A stretch of DNA of 64,000 nt from Argopecten irradians (lineage: Eukaryota > Mollusca > Bivalvia > Pectinida > Pectinidae). The stretch spans positions 45,994,284 through 46,058,283 of the forward strand of contig NC_091136.1 in assembly GCF_041381155.1 (NCBI RefSeq), read 5' to 3'. The notes under the pieces are model-generated. The model did no database searches. It was not told where the DNA came from and saw only the letters and a program-made list of their open reading frames with translations. Positions 57,066 to 64,000 of this stretch are shown here, in pieces; positions within the stretch are counted from its first letter, which is position 1; each line of letters starts with the position of its first letter. The translations under genes and the position numbers were made by a program.

Positions 57066-57420
57066 TCATATTGAGAAATAAAGGTGAGTACGATAAAATG
57101 GCGCCAGAAATATGTGTTTCATCAATCTAAAAACGTCCTCGATATCCCAAGAGTTATTATCACTGTCTTTATATTCACCCTGAGCTATGTCTATATAACT
57201 GAAGACTCTGTGCACGACAACGAATGAGACAAGTAGTTTAGTCTTGCAATGTGCCTCAAAACGATCTGATAACAGTACACTTCTCTCTAACTTCATAAGA
57301 AGGTCTTAGATTGGTCACTTCATTTTCCCCCTGAAATGTCTTCAGTTTTGCAATGACACATTCCAGAAGTGGATATGACGACAGTGATAGTTACTCCTGG
57401 AAAATCAAGACTGACATGTC
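57066..57420 (-). pseudogene. RPTP-linker-related fragment
   Basis: Minus-strand sequence matches the RPTP region at 3.65-3.93 kb, including intron-like flank (ACTATCACTGTCGTCATATC) and the acceptor-like GAAGACATTTCAG. The reading frame after that acceptor stops quickly. A second frame (MKLERSVLLSDRFEAH, then VVVHRV) recurs at 63.8 kb. Either a duplicated gene fragment or a dispersed repeat. Confidence 0.55.
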
Positions 57421-58445
57421 AAAACATTTATTTTCAAATAGTTGTATTTAAGTAAAAGGGAATGTTGTATAGATCGTATTTCTATGTGCGAGTTGTCGTA
57501 TTAGTTTAATAAAAAATCATTCAATCTACAAATCTCGAAAATAGATATTGTTATTTTTCTTGTGCAAATTCAATTAAATTCATTTTAAAAATTCAAATTC
57601 GTTTTATTTATCTTTCACATTAAAAGGTATAAGAGAAAACATGTGTTCATATTGTTCAATCAAAATTTGCGGAAATATATACTTTTGAGAATATGATATC
57701 GGTTTTCGAAAATGAAAATTAATTTGATATAGTTTTGACCTAAAAGGGAACCCTGGTGTACACCTCGGGATGGCAACATTTAACCATCCCTAGCACAGGC
57801 CCCTGGGGCCTTTTGAATTTTTAAATGTATCTTACAGGTTAACTTCCATTGTACTACAAAATGCACCTGGGTTTTGTTAAATTGGTTCATGGGCAAAATT
57901 CAATGGTAGGTGGAACAGGTCTTACCTCAGAAGTACAACAATAGTCGGGGGGGGGGGGGGGAGTATTTTTATATATTGATACCAAATTTCATCGATTCTA
58001 TCACCCAGATAACTATTTTTCATATCACGATAATGTGTTCAGTAAAATGGCAACACCTACGTAATGTAGTTCATTGCGTTTTTCGAACGACTGTTTTTAT
58101 TGTAAAATTCTATACAAAGTACGTGATTGAAGCACTGAAGTTTAATTTAATAAAGATAATTTACAACCCCAAAAACACAAATTTGAATACAACGTTTAGA
58201 AAAAAAAAACATCGAGAAAAATCGCTTATACACAATTCTGTTATACAAAAAGAAAAGTATTAAGTCTCAATATAATTCACAAACTCAGCGGTCATCCATC
58301 CTGCATGTGTGATAAATGTTGCTCATTTTACTTCGAGTTGTCTCTCTTGTCACATGTCCGCTGAGAGTGCCAATGGGCTTGTTCATCTGGTGGTAAAAAG
58401 GGAGTGTAGCCGCTTTTGTCTAACGAGACTTTCCCAAACACACAG
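57421..58445. other. Intergenic, nothing recognised
   Basis: A G-run of about 14 sits at 57947-57961. An open frame at 57910-58263 lacks motifs and I do not call it. Confidence 0.45.
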
Positions 58446-58451
58446 TTTATT
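58446..58451 (-). terminator. Poly(A) signal of the mitoregulin-like gene
   Basis: AATAAA on the minus strand, 82 nt after the stop codon of the 60-codon gene. Cleavage would fall near 58.42-58.43 kb. Confidence 0.6.
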
Positions 58452-58532
58452 CATCGTTTACATTTCCATGTCTCGTACTGACTTCTGATGTAAAATGACG
58501 ATTACACAAAATCACAAACTAGAGTTATTTCA

Positions 58533-58715
58533 TCATGTAGCAGCAACATTGATTTCTTCACACGTTTTGTTGAGTTGGTTCATGAGTTTCTTTTTCTTCC
58601 ACTGTAGATAACGAAGTCTGTAAGTTTTGATTTTATATCCAACAAACACACCCAGTCCGAATGTAATGCCGGCAATAATCAGGGCATTTCTAGCGGGGAT
58701 CACGTCGCTCGCCAT
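58533..58715 (-). CDS. MTLN: Mitoregulin-like inner-mitochondrial-membrane microprotein (60 aa)
   Basis: The ORF has 60 codons from ATG 58715 (context AACATCATGG, a good initiation site) to TGA at 58533. Plan: short N terminus (MASDVIPARN), a transmembrane helix at about residues 11-27 (ALIIAGITFGLGVFVGY), then a basic helix with RYLQWKKKKLMNQL. Vertebrate mitoregulin (about 56 aa) has the same plan and a closely similar motif, G-x-x-x-G-[WY] then RRYLDWRKRRLQDKL, as I recall it. Known roles of mitoregulin are binding cardiolipin and the trifunctional protein and supporting fatty-acid oxidation and respiratory supercomplexes. Assigning them here is inference. Frame intact, with a poly(A) signal downstream. 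It diverges from the plus-strand gene at 59.65 kb. Confidence 0.78.
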   Translation of the reverse strand: MASDVIPARNALIIAGITFGLGVFVGYKIKTYRLRYLQWKKKKLMNQLNKTCEEINVAAT

Positions 58716-58747
58716 GATGTTTGTTTGGGTTACTTATTTCCTGTTGT

Positions 58748-59135
58748 ATACAAAGGGAAATAACTCTAGAATATTCACCAATCAGATAAAGATTTTTAAC
58801 GGTAATCGAACAGATCATCACTGTACTGGAATATGTTTTGTTTGTTTGTTTGTTTTTGTTTTGTTTTGTCGATTTTGTTTTCATGGGAAGGGGAGTGGTC
58901 ATTTTTCATAACAACAAATTTTGCGAAATTTCTGCTTAATATGCAATAATTAAAATACTTAATTAAAGCGAGTAGAAACCATACCTTAGGCAGAACATAC
59001 AGATATTTTTTTACATCTAATTTCATAGCGTATAAATACTCATAGATAACTTATAAAATGAGAGTGTTGCTAAGGGGTGATGCCATACGTAAGTTTGGAA
59101 GCGGCGGAAAAGATGGCGCGGTTACTTATACCTAG
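58748..59135 (-). promoter_or_regulatory. Candidate 5' UTR intron, first exon and YY1-type site of the mitoregulin-like gene
   Basis: On the minus strand a plausible acceptor (TTGTATACAACAG, ending 58748) precedes the ATG by about 33 nt. A donor TTAC|GTATGG lies at 59089. The exon in between and upstream would contain GCGCCATCTTTTCCGCCG (about 59103-59120), which resembles a YY1 site. YY1 sites just inside the first exon are common in nuclear genes for mitochondrial proteins. The start site is not defined by sequence. Confidence 0.4.
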
Positions 59136-59649
59136 AATTTAGAAAGTGCGTTAGAATAGATGTGGGTTTTTTTTATTCTTTTTCTTTTCTTTTTCTTTAA
59201 ATAATGTACAATCTCCACCAACAATACGTACTCTACCACTCCTGTCGGCAATAGTAAATACAAAAACCTGTAAATATGAGAGAATATTTTCAAGTAACCA
59301 GCAGGGTTATAGTGTCCGTATGATAGTTTTAGTGTCGCTATCAAGATGATGAGTTTCTATTTCCATGTTAATATACTTTTATCACATAATCCGCCTGATA
59401 TCCAGTGATTTCGGCAGTGTAATATTTTGCGTGTGTTACTATTATTAGTGTCCTTGCCACAACTTTAAAGTGTTTATGGGAAAATAAGTCGCTATGTCAC
59501 AGTCAACAACCGATCGAATTGATGTATTTATCAATTATGAGCTATATTAACCTACGATCTAGGTTAATATTTACAGGTAAACTCTGAGGCTGTGAAAAAT
59601 CAGTCACCGTGACGACTTATACAATACTACACCGTATATAGCCCTGGTA

Positions 59650-59730
59650 ACAGTATTTGATTGGTCAGTTCTGACGATGTCTCACGAGAGCTGTATCCCG
59701 AGAGAAGGATCCCGAGGGAATGGTTTAGAA
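59650..59730 (+). promoter_or_regulatory. Candidate 5' UTR exon of the gene at 60.2 kb
   Basis: A GA-rich segment (CCCGAGAGAAGGATCCCGAG) ends TTTAGAA before the strong donor GTAAGTATCC (exon end 59730). The matching acceptor is TTGTATTTTACAG at 60146. The transcription start is not visible. About 0.5 kb separates it from the divergent mitoregulin-like gene. Confidence 0.55.
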
Positions 59731-60146
59731 GTAAGTATCCATGTCGCTGGTTTACGCAGGTTTAATTATTCATATTTTATTATTGAAAGATTGACAAGTT
59801 TGTGCTAGGGTTTAGGTTTGGACCCAGACCTTTCTAGGATAAACGGTAAAACACCACTCTTTATGTAAGTATTACGTTCTGTTTTAACGCGGTTTATATT
59901 ATACTGTTGTACTGTTCGTTTGGCTTATTTATTTCATCCGGCATGATTCGTATAAGTCAGCAAGTATCTTATAACTCATGTTTATATGCTGCGATCCCTT
60001 CTACATATAAAATGCTACAATTCTTATAGTGATTTGTATTCTATTACTTCATTTTTATATTGGTAGATTTTAGCTGTATACCCAGTAAATATTACTTTAA
60101 CTGCACTATTGTTTTACTTCAATAAATCGTTCCTTGTATTTTACAG

Positions 60147-60283
60147 GTTGATTTGACAGTCTTGCTCCATTTAGAATAAAAATGTAAATAGGAAAAGTTC
60201 AACATATGACGTCATGGCTAAAATAGCAATAACATGGATTTTTACAGGAATCGTGTTTATCTATGGTGTTTTCATCATTAAAG
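60147..60283 (+). CDS. Signal-peptide exon of an unidentified gene (coding from 60214)
   Basis: The exon runs from acceptor TTTTACAG to donor AAAG|GTACGT. Two upstream ATGs close at once. ATG 60214 opens 23 codons with a strongly hydrophobic core (ITWIFTGIVFIYGVFII), a signal peptide or signal anchor, ending in phase 1. A phase-1 exit after a signal peptide is what the RPTP gene at 27.8 kb also has, so another modular extracellular receptor is plausible. No later exon is identified inside the window. The last 45 or so nt and the donor are the seed of the following array. Confidence 0.65.
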
Positions 60284-62990
60284 GTACGTAAGGATTACAC
60301 AGGACTCGTGTTTATCTGTAGTGTTCTCATTATTAAAGGTAAGTACGGATTATACAGGACTCGTATTTATCTGTAGTGTTCTCATCATTAAAGGTAAGTA
60401 CGGCTTATACAGGACTCGTGTTTATCTGTAGTGTTCTCATCATTAAAGGTACGTAAGGAGTGTTCTCATCGTTAAAGGTACTTAAGGATTATACTGGACT
60501 CGTGTTTATCTGTAGTGTTCTCATCATTAAAGGATTATATAGGACTCGTGTTTATCTGTAGTGTTCTCATCATTAAAGGTAAGTAAGGATTACACAGGAC
60601 TCGTGTTTATCTGTAGTGTTCTCATTATTAAAGGTAAGTAAGGATTATACTGGACTCGTGTTTATCTGTAGTGTTCTCATCATTAAAGGTACGTAAGGAT
60701 TATACAGTACTCGTGTTTATCTGAAGTGTTCTCATTATTAAATGTAAGTACGGATTATACAGGACTCGTGTTTATCTGTAGTGTTCTCATTATTAAAGGT
60801 ACGTAAGGATTACACAGGACTCGTGTTTATCTGTAGTGTTCTCATTATTAAAGGTACGTAAGGATTACACAGGACTCGTGTTTATCTGCAGTGTTCTCAT
60901 TATTAAAGGTACGTAAGGATCACACAGGACTCGTGTTTATCTGTAGTGTTCTCATCATTAAAGGTAAGTACGGATTACACAGGACTCGTGTTTATCTGTA
61001 GTGTTCTCATCATTAAAGGTAAGTACGGATTACACAGGACTCGTGTTTATCTGTAGTGTTCTCATCATTAAAGGTAAGTAAGGATTACACAGGACTCGTG
61101 TTTATCTGTAGTGTTCTCACAATTAAAGGTACGTAAGGATTATACAGGACTCGTGTTTATCTGTAATGTTCTCATTATTAAAGGTAAGTACAAATTATAC
61201 AGGACTCGTGTTTATCTGTAGTGTTCTCATTATTAAAGGTACGTAAGGATTATACAGGACTCGTGTTTATCTGTAGTGTTCTCATTATTAAAGGTAAGTA
61301 CGGATTATACAGGACTCGTGTTTATCTGTAGTGTTCTCATTATTAAAGGTAAGTAAGGATTACACAGGACTCGTGTTTATCTGTAGTGTTTCTCATTATT
61401 AAAGGATTATACAGGACTCGTGTTTATCTGTAGTGTTCTCATCATTAAAGGTAAGTAAGGATTATACATGTACAGTACAGACCGTGTTTATCTGTAGTGT
61501 TCTCATCATTAAAGGTAAGTAAGGATTACACAGGACTCGTGTTTATCTGTAGTGTTCTCATCATTAAAGGTAAGTACGGCTTATACAGGACTCGTGTTTA
61601 TCTGCAGTGTTCTCATTATTAAAGGTACGTAAGGATTATACAGGACTAGTGTTTATCTGTAGTGTTCTCATTATTAAAGGTACGTAAGGATTACACAGGA
61701 CTCGTGTTTATCTGTAGTGTTCTCATTATTAAAGGTACGTAAGGATTACACAGGACTCGTGTTTATCTGTAGTGTTCTCATCATTAAAGGATTATACAGG
61801 ACTCGTGTTTATCTGTAGCGTTCTCATCATTAAAGGATTACACAGGACTCGTGTTTATCTGCAGTGTTCTCATTATTAAAGGTACGTAAGGATTATACTG
61901 GACTCGTGTTTATCTGTAGTGTTCTCATCATTAAAGGTACGTAAGGATTACACAGGACTCGTGTTTATCTGTAGTGTTCTCATCATTAAAGGTAATCACG
62001 GATTACACAGGACTCGTGTTTATCTGAAGTGTTCTCATCATTAAAGGTAAGTAAGGATTACACAGGACTCGTGTTTATCTGTAGTGTTCTCATTATTAAA
62101 GGTACGTAAGGATTATACAGGACTCGTGTTTATCTGTAGTGTTCTCATTATTAAAGGTAAGTACAGATTATACAGGACTCGTGTTTATCTGTAGTGTTCT
62201 CATCATTAAAGGATTATACAGGACTCGTGTTTATCTGTAGTGTTCTCATTATCAAAGGTAAGTAAGAATTACACAGGACTCGTGTTTATCTGTAGTGTTC
62301 TCATTATTAAAGGTAAGTACGGATTATACAGGACTCGTGTTTATCTGTAGTGTTTTCATTATTAAAGGTAAGTAAGGATTACACAGGACTCGTGTTTATC
62401 TGTAGTGTTCTCATTATTAAAGGATTATACAGGACTCGTGTTTATCTGTAGTGTTCTCATTATTAAAGGTAAGTACGGATTATACAGGACTCGTGTTTAT
62501 CTGTAGTGTTCTCATCATTAAAGGTAAGTAAAGATTACACAGGACTCGTGTTTATCTGTAGTGTTCTCATTATTAAAGGTAAGTAAGGATTATAGAGGAC
62601 TCGTGTTTATCTGTAGTGTTCTCATCATTAAAGGTAAGTAAGGATTACACAGGACTCGTGTTTATCTGCAGTGTTCTCATTATTAAAGGTAGTAAGGTAT
62701 TATACAGATTACTCGTGTTTATCTGTAGTGTTCTCATCATTAAAGGTAAGTAAGGATTACACAGGACTCGTGTTTATCTGTAGTGTTCTCATCATTAAAG
62801 GTAAGTAAGGATTATACAGGACTCGTGTTTATCTGTAGTGTTCTCATCATTAAAGGTAAGTACGGATTATACAGGACTCGTGTTTATCTGTAGTGTTCTC
62901 ATCATTAAAGGTAAGTACGGATTATACATGTATAGTACTCGTGTTTATCTGTAGTGTTCTCATTATTAATGGTATGTACGGATTATCTAG
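60236..62990 (+). repeat. 55-bp tandem array (~50 copies) of an exon end with its 5' splice site
   Basis: Each unit reads ACAGGACTCGTGTTTATCTG, TAGTGTTCTCATCATTAAAG, then GTAAGTAAGGATT (period exactly 55 between well-aligned copies, e.g. starts at 60301, 60356, 60411). The sequence is the end of the signal-peptide exon plus donor and the first intron bases. In the exon frame every unit encodes TGLVFICSVLIIK, and common variants (CATTATT/CATCATT, TGTAGT/TGCAGT) are synonymous. Most units keep a near-consensus donor (GTAAGT or GTACGT). Six units lack it through the same 9-bp loss. Confidence 0.95.
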
Positions 62991-63019
62991 ATACCTTATA
63001 TGCTATTGTTGTTCCCCCT

Positions 63020-63395
63020 TAATTTCCCTTAAAACAGAAACGTCCTTGGGGGAAGGGGAACGGAGTTTATATCCATTTTGGCTCTGACGCCCCGTGGGCA
63101 GGAGGGGCGGGGCCCAAGAGGGGAAATAGAGGTAAATCCTTTAAATCGCTACTAGTCATAGAGCTCTGCATGGGTTGTAACCAAATTTGGCACAGAAAAA
63201 CCTCGGGGAAGGGTAAAATCTTTTAAATATTTTTTTGCTTTGACCCCATGGAGCAGAAAGAGTGAGGCCCAATAGGGGAATTAGAAGTAAATATTCAAGT
63301 TCCTTCGGAAAAGAAACAATGAATCTGTATTCAGAACATTACCTGGCATTGCAAAACAGATGAGCGATACAGACCCCCTGGGCCTCTTGTTATGC
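63020..63395 (-). mobile_element. Truncated copy of the 157-bp-repeat element
   Basis: Minus strand: begins AACAAGAGGCCCAGGGGGTC, then GTATCGCTCATCTG, and about one and a half core units (AACCAAATTTGG, GGGGCGGGGCCC on the plus strand). It lacks the 3' hairpin and abuts the 55-bp array. Confidence 0.8.
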
Positions 63396-63744
63396 TTCGT
63401 ATTCGTCATAAAAATACATATATATTGTTAAAAAGACATGTTATGTACAGAATCAATAAGCATTAAAAATACCGTGGTATATGAACAAAAAAGTATGAAT
63501 CTACGAATTTCCGTAAGAAACGGGGATTTTGAATCTGTAATTATCCAGCTAACATACGTAGATGTTCAGGTAGTTCGTGCACAAGAAAAATGACAATTGA
63601 TTTGTCTATTGTATAGACTTTTATTATACAAACTAAAAGGACAAGAAAAATCATTACCACATAGAAATACAATTTATACAACATTCCCTTTTAATGATAG
63701 TACAATTATTTGAAAATTTATGTTTTGACATACCTTCCTCAATT
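63396..63744. other. Nothing recognised
   Basis: AT-rich sequence without an exon or repeat that I could support. Confidence 0.4.
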
Positions 63745-63885
63745 GTTCAGAAGTTACTATCACTGTTACAATACACTATCCAGGCCTTCCTAAGAAGGTT
63801 AGAGAGAAGTGTACCGTTAATAGATCGTTTTGATGCACATCACAAGACTAAACTACCTGTTTCATTTGTTGTTGTGCACAGAGTC
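63745..63885 (+). pseudogene. RPTP-linker-related fragment, plus-strand copy
   Basis: CAGAAGTTACTATCACTGTT, and further on GGTTAGAGAGAAGTGTACCG, followed by GTTGTTGTGCACAGAGTC, match the 57.1-57.4-kb fragment in opposite orientation, with an internal deletion. It marks a further copy of sequence related to RPTP exon 15. Confidence 0.5.
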
Positions 63886-64000
63886 AAGGATTTGTTGTCA
63901 ATCACAAAAGAACATCTAATGTTTTATTACTTCTGTTTAAGCATCCTCGTCGAGTTCAAAAGATTCTTCCATCTATTCATTCCCACCAACAGCAATGAGT

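Overview
This window looks like nuclear DNA from a bivalve mollusc. It is AT-rich and intron-rich, with dense tandem arrays, tRNA-derived SINEs, decayed LINEs, small inverted-repeat elements and non-autonomous elements that begin AAACAAGAGGCC. No bacterial, viral or LTR-type element was recognised. Every call rests on reading the sequence alone; no database was searched.

The left 27.8 kb holds most of one minus-strand gene, a receptor-type protein tyrosine phosphatase (RPTP) that runs off the left edge. From N to C terminus its exons encode a signal peptide (27762-27828), a fucolectin-type (FTP, F5/8C-like) domain in two exons (21.2 and 18.1 kb), a chain of about nine short EGF-like exons (14.3-5.4 kb), a transmembrane segment (4.6 kb), a cytoplasmic linker (4.1-3.25 kb) and the start of the PTP domain (2.1 kb and 1-80). 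The extracellular exons join in phase 1. Intron 1 holds a 4.4-kb array of 32-33-bp units with SINEs inside it. One EGF exon is cut off by a 2.6-kb array of 20-bp units, another is followed by about seven copies of its own 3' end and splice donor, and a LINE has inserted at the donor of the first PTP exon.

From 28 to 48 kb I see no convincing protein gene. This part holds a 1.05-kb foldback palindrome, a 92-bp tandem repeat, LINE 3' ends at 36.8, 44.4 and 46-48 kb, a small element with 9-bp target duplications at 39 kb, and a TATA/CCAAT promoter-like segment with a splice donor at 42.2 kb.

From 48 to 57 kb a single large exon (50229-51734, +) encodes a 501-residue type II membrane protein with an alpha/beta-hydrolase signature. 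It is surrounded by MITEs, an inverted duplication and a 1.8-kb non-autonomous element with about 157-bp internal repeats.

At 58.5-59.1 kb (-) lies a 60-codon gene that I read as a mollusc homologue of mitoregulin (MTLN), an inner-mitochondrial-membrane microprotein. Diverging from it at 59.65-60.28 kb (+) is the 5' end of another gene: an untranslated exon, then a signal-peptide exon whose last part and splice donor are repeated about 50 times as a 2.75-kb array of 55-bp units. The most unusual theme of the window is that three of its four large tandem arrays grow out of coding exons, two of them with the 5' splice site inside the repeat unit.
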